From Lysobacter sp. S4-A87 (GTDB lineage Bacteria; Pseudomonadota; Gammaproteobacteria; Xanthomonadales; Xanthomonadaceae), in contig NZ_CP093341.1 of the NCBI RefSeq assembly GCF_022637455.1, positions 1,550,001 to 1,614,000 of the forward strand: DNA of 64,000 bases, read 5' to 3'. Below, in pieces: positions 54,495 to 63,384 of the stretch. Under the pieces are notes generated by a model. The model ran no database searches and was not told where the DNA came from. It was given only the letters and a program-made list of their open reading frames with translations. Positions within the stretch are counted from its first letter, which is position 1, and every line of letters starts with the position of its first letter. The position numbers and the translations under genes were made by a program.

Positions 54495-55244
54495 ATGAAC
54501 AAGCTCCAGGACAAGGTCGCGCTGGTGACGGGCGGCAACAGTGGGATCGGCCTGGCGGCAGCCGAGCTGTTCGCCGCCGAAGGCGCGCAGGTCATCGTGA
54601 CCGGGCGCCGGCAGGACGTGGTCGACGATGCGGTCCGCCGGATCGGCCATGGCGCCATCGGTGTCCAGGGCGATGTCGCCGACATCGGGCACCATGCTGC
54701 ACTTGCGGCGATGGTGCGTGAGCGCTTCGGCGCGCTCGACGTGTACATGGCCAACGCCGGCGTCATCACGATCGCGCACTCGGCCGGCGTCACCCCTCAA
54801 GAGTTCGACGCACAGTTCAACGTCAACACACGCGGCGTGTTCTTTGGCGTCCAGTCGATCATTCCGGTCATGCGCGACGGCGGCAGCATCGTCCTGACCA
54901 GCTCGCTGGCAGCAACCCGTGTGCTCGAAGGCCATGCCGTCTACGCCGGCTCGAAGGCGGCGATCGCTGCATTCGCGCGCAACTGGGCGCTGGAACTGCG
55001 CGCACGGCGCGTGCGCGTGAACGTGCTGAGCCCGGGACCGGTCGACACCTCCATCCTCGCCAAGCTCGGCATCGCCGACAGCGATCGCCCGGCGTTCCTG
55101 GAGGCGATGGCGTCGATGATTCCGGCCGGCCGGCTCGGCGAGCCGATGGAGCTGGCCAAGGCCGCGCTCTATCTCGCCAGCGACGACAGCAGCTTCGTCA
55201 ACGGCATCGAACTCAATGTCGACGGCGGCATGTCGCTTACCTGA
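54495..55244 (+). CDS. Short-chain dehydrogenase/reductase
   Basis: This 249-residue SDR has the cofactor motif ALVTGGNSGIGLAAAELF, the VYMANAGVI strand, SIVLTSSLAA and the catalytic YxxxK in YAGSKAAIAAFARNWAL. The C-terminal FVNGIELNVDGG is standard. The cofactor preference (Arg after the first strand, VTGRRQ) points to NADP. The substrate is unknown. It is divergent from a LysR regulator. Confidence 0.95.
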   Translation: MNKLQDKVALVTGGNSGIGLAAAELFAAEGAQVIVTGRRQDVVDDAVRRIGHGAIGVQGDVADIGHHAALAAMVRERFGALDVYMANAGVITIAHSAGVTPQEFDAQFNVNTRGVFFGVQSIIPVMRDGGSIVLTSSLAATRVLEGHAVYAGSKAAIAAFARNWALELRARRVRVNVLSPGPVDTSILAKLGIADSDRPAFLEAMASMIPAGRLGEPMELAKAALYLASDDSSFVNGIELNVDGGMSLT

Positions 55245-55250
55245 TACGCC

Positions 55251-55413
55251 CCGGACCCAGCAGGCCGACCCGGCACTGTACGAACTTCGCCTGCGCAAGG
55301 TCGAAGGCAACTGGCGCGTCGCCGGCGAGACCGTGATGCCCTGGCCCAACCTCGAGCAGGCCAGGGGCTTCCTGCCGCCGCGCACGAAGGAGTGGCCGCT
55401 GGCGGCGTCCTGA
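55251..55413 (+). pseudogene. Short coding remnant, origin unknown
   Basis: Right after the SDR stop, one frame reads ADPALYELRLRKVEGNWRVA then GETVMPWPNLEQARG and ends at a stop at 55411-55413. It has good codon use but no start codon or ribosome site. It looks like the C-terminal end of a lost gene, possibly a SnoaL/DUF4440-like small protein, but I cannot name it with confidence. Confidence 0.4.
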
Positions 55414-55457
55414 TCCTCGCGTCGCGCGTTTGCAGCAGGCGCAACCTATCCGTTGCG

Positions 55458-56459
55458 CTAGCCCGCCAGCTCCGCATCGATGGCGAGTAGGACGTTGCCC
55501 ATCACGCGTCCGGACTCGACCGCTTCGTGTGCCTGCGCGATCTCCTCCAGCGGCAGCCTCAAGGCGATGGCATGCTGCAGCGCGCCGGCGGCGGCCCACT
55601 CGTGCAGGCGCTCGATGGCCGCGGCGCGATGGGCATCGGTCAGGTTGTAGACGATGAAGAACGAAAGCCGCACGTTCTTCAGGATCGCCGGCACGAACGG
55701 CACCTGGATCTGGCCCGCCCCACTGCCGTAGACCACGATGCGCCCTTCCGGCGCGAGCATGGCGAAATCGTGTTCGGCATTGGCGGCGAAGTCGACCTCG
55801 ATGATGCAGTCGATGCCGTGGCCGCCGGTTTCCTCGGCGACACGTGCGACCAGGTCCTCGCTGCGGTAGTCGATCACCGCATCCGCGCCCGCCGCGCGCG
55901 CCCGCTCCGCCTTCTCGCCGGAGCTGACGGTGGCGATCACCTGGCGTGCGCCCGACAGGCGCGCCATCTGCACGGCGTAGTGCCCGACCGCACCGGCGCC
56001 ACCGGCGACGAGCAAGCGTTTTCCGGCCACGCCGCCATCGACGCTGACCGCATGGCAGGCCGTGAGCGCGGGAATGCCGAAACTCGCGCCGACATCCAGC
56101 GCGACGCCATCCGGCAACGTCACAGCCTGCGCGGAGGGGACCACGATCCACTCGGCGGCCGTGCCGTCGGCGCGGCCCCATGCCCCGTTCCAGATCCACA
56201 CGCGCTCGCCCAGGCGATGGGCCGGTACGCCCTCGCCCAATGCGTCGACGATGCCGGCGCCGTCGCTGTGCGGGACGACCTGCGGGTACGGCAGCGCGCT
56301 CGAGCGCGCGCCGGAGCGGGCCTTCACGTCGGACGGATTGACCCCCGACCAGGCGATGCGGATACGTACTTCGCCCGGGCCAGGCTCGGGCCTGTCCTTG
56401 TCGATGATGGCAAGCACGTCCCGGGCGGGCCCGGTGCGGGAGTAGGCGGCAGCGCGCAT
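55458..56459 (-). CDS. Zinc-independent NADPH:quinone reductase-like (MDR) oxidoreductase
   Basis: This 333-residue MDR protein starts MRAAAYSRTGPARDVLAIID. The ADH_N core IAWSGVNPSDVKARSG and the Rossmann segment LLVAGGAGAVGHYAVQMARL are clear. There are no zinc-ligand cysteines, as in quinone reductase/zeta-crystallin members. It reduces quinones or enones with NADPH. I chose ATG 56459; the upstream extension is not similar to any family member. Confidence 0.93.
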   Translation of the reverse strand: MRAAAYSRTGPARDVLAIIDKDRPEPGPGEVRIRIAWSGVNPSDVKARSGARSSALPYPQVVPHSDGAGIVDALGEGVPAHRLGERVWIWNGAWGRADGTAAEWIVVPSAQAVTLPDGVALDVGASFGIPALTACHAVSVDGGVAGKRLLVAGGAGAVGHYAVQMARLSGARQVIATVSSGEKAERARAAGADAVIDYRSEDLVARVAEETGGHGIDCIIEVDFAANAEHDFAMLAPEGRIVVYGSGAGQIQVPFVPAILKNVRLSFFIVYNLTDAHRAAAIERLHEWAAAGALQHAIALRLPLEEIAQAHEAVESGRVMGNVLLAIDAELAG

Positions 56460-56572
56460 GTTGCAGTTCCGGCGGCCTTGGGGGAGTGGCCACAGGCGCA
56501 GGGTACGACCGTGCCGGCGCCGCCTCCAGCCCCACCACCGGAACACTGCACTTGCATCAGAGGTCGTGCCCG

Positions 56573-56965
56573 CTACTCCTCAAAGCGCCCAGTACCTTCA
56601 CGGTCGCGCTCGTACCGCCTCGTGATCGGGAACGGCGGCAACCAGGATTCGCGGCGGATGGTCCAGCTTTCATACGTTGGCATCAGCTGGTCCGGGGCAT
56701 CGAGGGACCCCAGGTTCACTTCGACTTCGTCCGCCGAGCGCCCGAAGACGGTCGAACCGCAACGCGGACAGAAGTGGCGTCCGGCATAGCTGTGTGTCTC
56801 GCCCTCGATCGCTACCGCATCCTCGGGAAAAATCGCCGAAGCGTGAAACAGCGCGCCGTGATGCTTGCGGCAGTCGAGGCAATGGCACAGGCCCACCCGG
56901 TAGGGGCGGCCCGATGCCACGATCCTGACGTCACCGCAAAGGCAACTGCCCGTGAATCGGTCCAT
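56573..56965 (-). CDS. GFA (glutathione-dependent formaldehyde-activating) family protein
   Basis: This 130-residue protein begins TGSCLCGDVRIVASG and has CHCLDCRKHHGALF and HFCPRCGSTVFGRS, the cysteine pattern for the two zinc sites of the GFA/CENP-V fold. The founding member helps form S-hydroxymethylglutathione, but most GFA proteins are of unknown function. It lies 12 bases downstream of the VOC gene on the same strand, so both are probably co-transcribed. Confidence 0.93.
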   Translation of the reverse strand: MDRFTGSCLCGDVRIVASGRPYRVGLCHCLDCRKHHGALFHASAIFPEDAVAIEGETHSYAGRHFCPRCGSTVFGRSADEVEVNLGSLDAPDQLMPTYESWTIRRESWLPPFPITRRYERDREGTGRFEE

Positions 56966-56977
56966 GCCCGGTCTCCC

Positions 56978-57364
56978 TCACTGCCCAGGCGGTGGCTGCC
57001 AGAGTTCGATCTTGTTGCCCTCAGGATCCATGACCCAACCGAACTTCCCGTACTCGGAATCGTCGGTCTTCTCGAGGACGTTGCATCCCTCGTCACGCAG
57101 TGCCTGGAGCAGCGCGGCCAGGTCGTCGACGCGATAGTTGACCATGAAGGTCGAATGGCTGGGTGCGAAGTGTCCGCCATCGGCGGCGCCGATCGACCAC
57201 ACAGTCGTTCCGCCGGCTGGATTGCCCGCTTCGTCCGTCCACGTGAACGCCGTGCCTCCCCATGGCTGGACGTCGATTCCCAGGTGCTGCCTGTACCAGG
57301 CCCGCAACGCGACAGGGTCCTTCGCATTGAAGAAGATCCCGCCGATGCCGGTGACTCGCTTCAT
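56978..57364 (-). CDS. VOC family protein (glyoxalase/bleomycin-resistance fold)
   Basis: This 128-residue protein starts VTGIGGIFFNAKDPVALRAW. It contains FMVNYRVDDLAALLQAL and ends VMDPEGNKIELWQPP, the typical VOC strand with the metal-binding Glu. The substrate is unknown. It lies between the Gfo/Idh gene (25 bases upstream) and the GFA gene (12 bases downstream). Confidence 0.93.
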   Translation of the reverse strand: MKRVTGIGGIFFNAKDPVALRAWYRQHLGIDVQPWGGTAFTWTDEAGNPAGGTTVWSIGAADGGHFAPSHSTFMVNYRVDDLAALLQALRDEGCNVLEKTDDSEYGKFGWVMDPEGNKIELWQPPPGQ

Positions 57365-57389
57365 CTGAACCTCCGAAGTGTGCGTCGCT

Positions 57390-58487
57390 TCATGCCAACG
57401 ATATGGCCCGTCCCGTACGCGCCGACTCGTAGATGGCCTGCATGATGCGCACGTCGCGCATGCCCTCCTCGCCTGGAACCCTGGTGGGTCGGCTTTCGAG
57501 GATGCAGCGGGCGAAGTCGTCCATCTCGGCGGCGAACAGGTCGACCTGTGGAAAGCGGATCTCCTTGCCGTCGCTGCGTCGGCCGTGGTTGCCGTCGTAG
57601 AAGAAGGCCGGATCGAGTTCGAACCAGCCGCGTTCGGCGTTGACGCGAAGATTCTGGATGCGACCGGCCTTGTAGCTGGTGCTGCAGTAGGCGACGACGC
57701 CGCTGGGGAACCTCGTGGTCCAGACCATGCTTTCGTCGACCTCGGCGAACTTCACCGGATCGGTCTTCGTTTCCAGCGCCGACACCAGGATCGGCTCCTC
57801 GCCGGTCAGGTAACGCGTGGCCTGCAATGCGTAGATGCCGACGTCCATCAGCGCGCCGCCGCCGGCCAGCGTCCGCTTCAGGCGCCATTGGTCCGGCGTA
57901 CCGACGTCGATGGCGAAGCCGGCCTGGACGATGGTGGGCTTGCCGAACTCCTGCTCGCGCACCAGGCGGATGCACTCCAGATGATGCGGATCGTACTGGC
58001 AGCGGTACGCCGTGCCGAGCAGACGGCCGGCGCTGCGGCAGGCGTCGATCATCTGCTGGCAACGCTCGACCGATATTTCCAGCGGCTTCTCGCAGAACAC
58101 ATGCTTGCCGGCCTGCGCCGCCTGGATGGTGTGCTGCGCATGCAGCGCGTTGGGCGTGACGACATAGACGAAGTCGATGTCGGTGTTGTCCGCCATCCGG
58201 TGCATCGTGTCGTACGAATACACGCTGTCCGCAGCAATGCCGTACTTCGCCTTCCAGGCTGTCGCTTTGGCCGACGTACCGGTGACGATGCCTGCAAGGC
58301 GGCAGTGTTTCGTCTTCAGCAGCGCGGGCGCGATCTGGTCCGTACTGAGCTTGCCGAGGCCGCAGATGGCGACGCCGAGCTTGCGCGACTCCTGCGCGCG
58401 GGCGCGCGTGGAACTGGTGCTGATGAAAGGCGCCGCCATGACCGCAGCGGTGGAAGCCAGGAACTGACGACGGGAGACCTCGGGCAT
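57390..58487 (-). CDS. Tat-exported Gfo/Idh/MocA family oxidoreductase
   Basis: This 365-residue protein has a twin-arginine signal (VSRRQFLASTAAVMAAPF), so it is predicted to be periplasmic. The Rossmann domain starts LGVAICGLGKLSTDQIAPAL. The hallmark AGKHVFCEKPLEISVE is present with its EKP motif. Relatives include glucose-fructose oxidoreductase, which carries tightly bound NADP in the periplasm; a similar sugar oxidoreductase role is likely. I chose ATG 58487, just before the Tat motif. Confidence 0.93.
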   Translation of the reverse strand: MPEVSRRQFLASTAAVMAAPFISTSSTRARAQESRKLGVAICGLGKLSTDQIAPALLKTKHCRLAGIVTGTSAKATAWKAKYGIAADSVYSYDTMHRMADNTDIDFVYVVTPNALHAQHTIQAAQAGKHVFCEKPLEISVERCQQMIDACRSAGRLLGTAYRCQYDPHHLECIRLVREQEFGKPTIVQAGFAIDVGTPDQWRLKRTLAGGGALMDVGIYALQATRYLTGEEPILVSALETKTDPVKFAEVDESMVWTTRFPSGVVAYCSTSYKAGRIQNLRVNAERGWFELDPAFFYDGNHGRRSDGKEIRFPQVDLFAAEMDDFARCILESRPTRVPGEEGMRDVRIMQAIYESARTGRAISLA

Positions 58488-58689
58488 GACCGGTCCTCGG
58501 GCTGGGCACGCGCAAGGTACCGCGCGCGCTGCCCCTGCCGCCAGCCGCGGCACGGTTAGTCAAACGGAATTTCGCTGGCAAGCCAGCCCGCGAGAGTGCG
58601 GCGCCTCAACCAGTTCGACCGAACGACGCCATTCCAGAGTCAGGGCGTCATGCGCACCAAGCGCCAAAGGCTACACGGCGGCGCGCCCT

Positions 58690-59478
58690 TTACTGGCGGG
58701 CGGCCCGTGCCGGTGTTTCATCATTGCGTTGCGTAGTGGCGCGACTTTGCACGAAGTCCGGGAAGGTCTCTGTCATCGGCGCCGAATCCGGCAGGATATA
58801 GAACACCCCGCCCCGCTCGAACGTCGGACGGATGACCTGCTCGTAAAATTCGGGCGAGACGTTGATGCAGCCATGAGTGATGCGGTTGTCGTCCGGCGAA
58901 GGCGATGCAAGACGTTCGACGCGTCTCTCGGCCGGGACGCCAGTAGCGGTAGGGTGGATGGAGACTGCGGAATCGTAGTCCACCCACAGCACGCGCCCAG
59001 CGTCGATTGACGGACCGAAACCGCCGACAAAGCGACCAGCAGGCGTCGTGCGATCCCTGCCCGGAATCTCGCGAAGCGCGAGACCGGCGACGCCGGGGGC
59101 CGTATGATCGCCGACCGCCGAGCCAAAGAGTCCAGGTGCCGCGCCGCGAAGTCGGCCGTCGCCGCCGAATACCAGGATCTGTGCGGTGGCCTTGTCTATG
59201 ACCGCGAACGGATAGCCTACGGTGTCGTTGGCTGCGACTACCCAGCCGGCGAGCTCAATTACCCTGCCGGACACCTCTTGGCCTGGAGGAAGCTGGTCGA
59301 CTTCGGCGACCGGTTGCGCAGTGGGATCCTCGGCGCTGGCCGCGCCGAAGCTCGCGAACGCCAGGGACAACGCCAGCGCACCATGAAGGGCCCGGATCGC
59401 AGGGTGTTTGCACGTACGGATGGGACGGTACCTTATGAATGAAGATTGGGTGAAGACAAGGAGACCGGTGGCCAGCAT
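58690..59478 (-). CDS. L,D-transpeptidase (YkuD) family protein
   Basis: This 262-residue exported protein has an N-terminal extension before the signal region (ALHGALALSLAFASFGAASA). The catalytic domain carries AVSIHPTAT and NRITHGCINV with nucleophile Cys at about 204 and His at about 202. YkuD enzymes cross-link peptidoglycan or attach lipoproteins to it. The start at 59478 gives 30 extra residues before the signal; an internal start is possible but none has a clear ribosome site. Its upstream neighbour encodes an Lpp-like lipoprotein. Confidence 0.88.
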   Translation of the reverse strand: MLATGLLVFTQSSFIRYRPIRTCKHPAIRALHGALALSLAFASFGAASAEDPTAQPVAEVDQLPPGQEVSGRVIELAGWVVAANDTVGYPFAVIDKATAQILVFGGDGRLRGAAPGLFGSAVGDHTAPGVAGLALREIPGRDRTTPAGRFVGGFGPSIDAGRVLWVDYDSAVSIHPTATGVPAERRVERLASPSPDDNRITHGCINVSPEFYEQVIRPTFERGGVFYILPDSAPMTETFPDFVQSRATTQRNDETPARAARQ

Positions 59479-59529
59479 TGGCCACCGGGTCCCGGTTCAG
59501 GCCGTTCGTCGCGAATAGAGCAAGAGCGA

Positions 59530-59799
59530 CTAACCGCGCGGCGGGCGGCCCGGCTTCGTTTCGAGCTGCTGGACGCGGCTTTCCAGTTGATCCAGCCGTT
59601 GGTTGGCCTGCTGCGCGGACTGATTGGCCGCATCAGCGCTTTGGGCTGCGCTCTGCACCTTCGTGTCGAGTTGATCGAGGCGTGAGTTGACCCGTGCAAA
59701 ATCGTCATCGTAGGTAGCGCAGGCGGCAAGGCCCAAGGTGGCGACGAGCGCCACGCCGAGCGTACGCGCCATCGCAATATGTTGCTTGGTCGGAAACAT
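59530..59799 (-). CDS. Lpp/OprI-like outer-membrane lipoprotein
   Basis: This 89-residue protein starts at ATG 59799 behind a perfect AAGGAGG site. A signal peptide ends at lipobox LAAC. The mature part is a coiled coil of heptads (VNSRLDQLDTKVQSAAQSAD; QRLDQLESRVQQLETK) like Braun lipoprotein or OprI. The C-terminus is KPGRPPRG and lacks the terminal Lys used for attachment to peptidoglycan. It may therefore be the free form of Lpp or act as a spacer. It is 51 bases upstream of the L,D-transpeptidase on the same strand. Confidence 0.88.
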   Translation of the reverse strand: MFPTKQHIAMARTLGVALVATLGLAACATYDDDFARVNSRLDQLDTKVQSAAQSADAANQSAQQANQRLDQLESRVQQLETKPGRPPRG

Positions 59800-59828
59800 A
59801 CCAATCCTCCTTCGTCTGGGGTATCGGA

Positions 59829-59857
59829 AATATAGCGGCCCTTCTTGCCGGAGTCAT
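59829..59857 (-). promoter_or_regulatory. Candidate promoter of the Lpp-like gene
   Basis: On the minus strand ATGACT, a 17-base spacer, TATATT, about 30 bases upstream of the start codon. The rest of the gap to 60359 holds no gene I can support; its long open frame has no coding character. Confidence 0.5.
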
Positions 59858-60359
59858 GAGCCACCTTCAGCTTGCGTTGCAATACGTTGATGGATTGTGA
59901 AGATGTGAAAACTGGTGAGAGTTGCGCCTTCTAGCGGGCAACAGGCCGAGTAAACCAGATGGCCGGCGGCGGCAACGTCCCGTCGAAAACGTCACGCGAA
60001 CTGCCGCGACGCGGGTAGAAATCGCCAAGGGACACAAGCTTCATCCTGCGCACCAAACGTCCGCCAAGTTCAACGTCAACGCAGCCTTCCACCATTTGGC
60101 AAGTGAAGCGAATAGTGACGGCGCGCACGCCCGCACTGGCTCACACCCCGACGACAAACCCTCCGTGGCTGCGGCCTCCACTCACCCCACTGCGGCCCCC
60201 ACTCGTCACTCTCTGGGCCCCGGGAAGCTGCGAGCAGGGGACGATGGCATCGCGCTTGGAGGCAATTGGGTATGCTGCCAACGCCGGCGACGGGGTCGGC
60301 TGGAGGCAGCCCGGCCGATGGCACAGCTCGTTATGGAAGAGCACGAAGGGGCGACACCC

Positions 60360-61439
60360 ATGGTGGAGAACGGGTCCGGAATCAGCCGCCGGGGCGTTGC
60401 GATTCTGGGGGCATGGACGCTGGTCGCGATGCTCTTCGCCGTGCAGGCCTGGTTCGCCGCACAGGTGCGGGACGAACCACTGGCCTGGGGCCGTGCCAGT
60501 GTCATCTGGCTCGTCTGGGCCGCCGTCTGGGCTGCCCTCACGCCGGCCGCCCTTCGGCTCGCGGCGCGGTTCCCGCTCCAGCGACCGCGGGCACTGCGCG
60601 CGCTCGCGGTCCACGGCCTGGCTTCGGTGACCTGCGCCTTGGTCAACCTGGCGATATTCGCGCTGGCGGCGCCGATGATCGGGGCTACCCAGGTGGAGCC
60701 GACCTGGTTTGGCACCTTCAGCCGGCTGCTCGGCACCACGTTCCTCCTCAACCTCCCGGTGTATTGGCTCATCGTCGCTGCCGCCCATGTGGAGCGCCTG
60801 GTACGGACCGCCCGCGAAAAGGATCGGCGACAGCTCCGCCTCGAAGCGCAGCTGACGGATGCGCGCCTGCAGACATTGCGCACCCAGCTGCAGCCGCACT
60901 TCCTTTTCAACGCCCTGAACACGATCTCCGTACTCATGCACGAGAACGTCGACTCGGCAGACCGGATCCTCTTGCAGCTGAGCGCCCTGCTGCGCCGGTC
61001 GCTTGACGGCAGCGAGGCACATGAGGTCGCGCTTGCCGAGGAGATCGGCTTCCTCGAAAGCTATCTCGAGATCGAGCAGGCCCGCTTCGGGGGGCGTCTG
61101 AGCTACCGGATTGCAATCCCCGACGAGGCGCTTGCAGCGCGGGTCCCCAACCTGATCCTCCAGCCCCTGGTCGAGAATGCCCTGCGCCATGGACTGGCGA
61201 CGCGCGCTGGACCTGGGCACATTGAAATCAAGGCGGACCGACAGGGCGAGGCGCTGCTGCTGTGCGTTTCTGATGACGGCCGAGGGCTGCCACCGGCGAC
61301 GACCGAGCGCGTCGGCCTGGCGAACACAAGGGCGCGTCTGCGCTTGCTGTATGCGGACAGGCAACGCTTCGAGGTGCGGAATTCCGCTGACGGCGGTGTC
61401 ATCGCCGAGATCGAGCTGCCTTGGCGCACTGTCGCATGA
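60360..61439 (+). CDS. LytS-type sensor histidine kinase (His_kinase family)
   Basis: This 359-residue inner-membrane kinase has four predicted membrane helices in residues 1-145. The phosphoacceptor motif is LRTQLQPHFLFNALNTISVL. The ATPase domain has VPNLILQPLVENALRHGL and DDGRGLPPATTERVGLANTR. I chose ATG 60360 (AAGGGG upstream); ATG 60318 and 60333 are in frame. It overlaps the response-regulator gene by ATGA. The sensed signal is unknown; such short membrane kinases often sense envelope stress or small metabolites. Confidence 0.93.
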   Translation: MVENGSGISRRGVAILGAWTLVAMLFAVQAWFAAQVRDEPLAWGRASVIWLVWAAVWAALTPAALRLAARFPLQRPRALRALAVHGLASVTCALVNLAIFALAAPMIGATQVEPTWFGTFSRLLGTTFLLNLPVYWLIVAAAHVERLVRTAREKDRRQLRLEAQLTDARLQTLRTQLQPHFLFNALNTISVLMHENVDSADRILLQLSALLRRSLDGSEAHEVALAEEIGFLESYLEIEQARFGGRLSYRIAIPDEALAARVPNLILQPLVENALRHGLATRAGPGHIEIKADRQGEALLLCVSDDGRGLPPATTERVGLANTRARLRLLYADRQRFEVRNSADGGVIAEIELPWRTVA

Positions 61440-62197
61440 CCATCCGCGTACTGATCGTTGACGATGAACCGGTCGCCCGCCGCGGGATACTGCGGCTGCT
61501 GCGGCAGGAACCGGACATCGAAGTCGTGGGAGAGTGCGGTGACGGTGCAGCGGCCATATCGGCGATCAGCGCGCATTCGCCCGATCTCGTCTTCCTCGAT
61601 GTTCAGATGCCAGAACTCGATGGGTTCTCCGTCATTGAAGCCATCGGGGGCAGGCGCATGCCGGCGGTCGTGTTCGTGACCGCATTCGATCAACACGCCG
61701 TGCGGGCGTTCGATGCGCAGGCGATCGACTACGTGCTCAAGCCGATCGATCCGGAACGCTTTCGGCGTGCACTGCAGCGAGCCCGTACCCACCTCGCCCA
61801 TCCCGATGACGGCTTCGTCCGCCGCGTTTCTGAGGTCCTTAAATCGATCGATCGAGGTGCGCTTCAGCGCCATCCCACGCGACTCGCAATCCGTTCCGAG
61901 GGGCGCGTCCGACTGGTCGACATCGACGAGGTCGACCGTATCGTCGCCGCAGGAAACTACGTCGAGATCCACGCAGGCGCGAAACAGCACCTGCTGCGCG
62001 AGACAATGGCCAGCCTCGAGTCCCGCCTGGACCCGCAACGCTTCATCCGGGTATCACGCGCGGCGATCGTCTGCATCGCCCGGATTCGCGAAGTCCAGCC
62101 ACTGTTCAATGGCGACTTCGTCGTTCTCCTCAAGAACGGCGCGCAGGTCAATGGCAGCCGCCGTTATCGGGTGGCGCTCGAAGTGTTGCTCCGCTGA
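61436..62197 (+). CDS. LytTR-family response regulator
   Basis: This 253-residue regulator has a receiver domain with RVLIVDDEPVARRG, phosphoacceptor Asp55 in VFLDVQMPELDG and DYVLKPIDPERF. The C-terminal LytTR DNA-binding domain starts near residue 140, with VDRIVAAGNYVEIHAG and RFIRVSRAAIVCIARI. It overlaps the kinase gene by ATGA, so the two form a two-component pair. Its target genes are not evident here. Confidence 0.96.
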   Translation: MTIRVLIVDDEPVARRGILRLLRQEPDIEVVGECGDGAAAISAISAHSPDLVFLDVQMPELDGFSVIEAIGGRRMPAVVFVTAFDQHAVRAFDAQAIDYVLKPIDPERFRRALQRARTHLAHPDDGFVRRVSEVLKSIDRGALQRHPTRLAIRSEGRVRLVDIDEVDRIVAAGNYVEIHAGAKQHLLRETMASLESRLDPQRFIRVSRAAIVCIARIREVQPLFNGDFVVLLKNGAQVNGSRRYRVALEVLLR

Positions 62198-62373
62198 GCG
62201 CTGTCGCATCCTGGGACCCCGACGGACAACATGCCGTCAGTGCCGGCGTAAGACAGGCCCCCGTCACCGCGCCGCCGCTACTCATCCCACCGCCGCGTCC
62301 GTCCGGCACATAAGGGGCGCGAGCAGTCGTTCGGGACTCCATCATCCGCAACACGCGCTTCCGCGTTTCGGAG

Positions 62374-62928
62374 ATGGCCATGAAAACGTGCAACATCCTG
62401 CTGTCCGCAGTGGCAACGATCGTCACCCTCACCGGCATGATTCCGTGCGAGGCCACCGAGTCCGACGGCGTTCGCGCCGGGTCTCTTGAGCTCAACAAGT
62501 CGATCACCCGCAGGGTGTACGAGGAAGGTCTCAGCCAGGGTCGCTTCGAAGTGCCCTACAGTGCGGACTTCGTCGGCCACGGCGGCAGGACAACCTTCAC
62601 CCATGCCGATGGCATGGCCGAAGCCAAGGGGTGGCGCAAGGCGTTCCCGAATCTCAACATCACGGTCGACAAGCAGGTTGCCGAACGCGATCTGGTGGCC
62701 GTGCGCTGGACCGCGCGAGGGACCAACACCGGCGCCGGCAACGGCATTCCGGCCACTGGTCGCGCAGTGCAGGTCACGGGAACGACGCTGTTTCGAATGG
62801 CGGACGGGCGAATCGCCGAAGAATGGACATGCGCCGATTCGCTTGGGCTGATGAAGCAACTGGGCCTGTCGCCGACGCCGGCAGCGCCGCCGACGGCCGA
62901 AAACAGCGCTGCCCCTGGCGCTCCCTGA
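62374..62928 (+). CDS. Exported SnoaL-like ester cyclase family protein
   Basis: This 184-residue protein has a hydrophobic N-terminus (NILLSAVATIVTLTGMIPC), a probable signal peptide. The SnoaL-like fold shows RRVYEEGLSQGRFEV, GMAEAKGWRKAFPNLNITVD and LVAVRWTARGTNTG, the pattern of the ester-cyclase family. ATGRAVQVTGTTLFRMADGR and the Ala/Pro tail follow. The function is unknown. It lies between the two-component genes and an ArsR unit. Confidence 0.88.
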   Translation: MAMKTCNILLSAVATIVTLTGMIPCEATESDGVRAGSLELNKSITRRVYEEGLSQGRFEVPYSADFVGHGGRTTFTHADGMAEAKGWRKAFPNLNITVDKQVAERDLVAVRWTARGTNTGAGNGIPATGRAVQVTGTTLFRMADGRIAEEWTCADSLGLMKQLGLSPTPAAPPTAENSAAPGAP

Positions 62929-62961
62929 CCCGGGCTGATGCGTCCAGTTCCGCGGCCGATA

Positions 62962-62979
62962 CTTAGGTATTGACCTTAG
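62962..62979. promoter_or_regulatory. Imperfect inverted repeat, candidate ArsR operator
   Basis: CTTAGGT-ATTG-ACCTTAG, 7-bp arms with one mismatched pair, overlaps the -35 of the promoter at 62970-62998. This position fits autoregulation by the ArsR-family protein encoded just downstream. Confidence 0.45.
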
Positions 62980-62998
62980 TGTTTTTCGGTGATAGAAA
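62970..62998 (+). promoter_or_regulatory. Candidate promoter of the ArsR-AHSA1 operon
   Basis: TTGACC, a 17-base spacer, TAGAAA, about 45 bases upstream of the ArsR start codon. Confidence 0.6.
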
Positions 62999-63042
62999 CA
63001 CCGTGTCAGATCGGACGAACCGGTCCATCGAGCGGTGATGAA

Positions 63043-63384
63043 ATGGTGCAATCCGCAGTCGCGGACGATGTCTTCCATGCCTTGTCCAACTCGACGCGTC
63101 GGAAGGTCCTGGAGCAGTTGTCTTCCGGGCCCGCCACGGTCAGCCAGTTGGCAGCGCCCTTCGACATGAAGCTCCCCTCGTTCGTCCAGCACCTCTCGGT
63201 GCTCGAACGCAGCCGACTGGTGAAGTCGAAGAAGCAAGGCCGGGTAAGGACGTACGAAATCGAGCCCGAGCGGTTCAGGGTCGCCGAGCGCTGGCTGTCC
63301 GAGCGACGTCAGCTGTGGGAGTCCCGGCTTGATCGCTTCGATGAGTACGTCATGCAGCTCAAACAGAAGGAGTCGAAGTCATGA
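63043..63384 (+). CDS. ArsR family (winged helix) transcriptional regulator
   Basis: This 113-residue protein has the ArsR HTH DVFHALSNSTRRKVLEQLSS, ATVSQLAAPFDMKLPSFVQH and LSVLERSRLVKSKKQGRVRT. There is no metal-binding cysteine motif, so it is probably of the SRPBCC-partnered type that senses something else. I chose ATG 63043. It overlaps the AHSA1-like gene by ATGA. Confidence 0.93.
   Translation: MVQSAVADDVFHALSNSTRRKVLEQLSSGPATVSQLAAPFDMKLPSFVQHLSVLERSRLVKSKKQGRVRTYEIEPERFRVAERWLSERRQLWESRLDRFDEYVMQLKQKESKS

Noticed and set aside
59922-60359. N-terminal extension of the LytS kinase
   Set aside because: The in-frame stretch has no family similarity, is rich in Arg/His/Pro and lies upstream of a good ribosome site at 60360.
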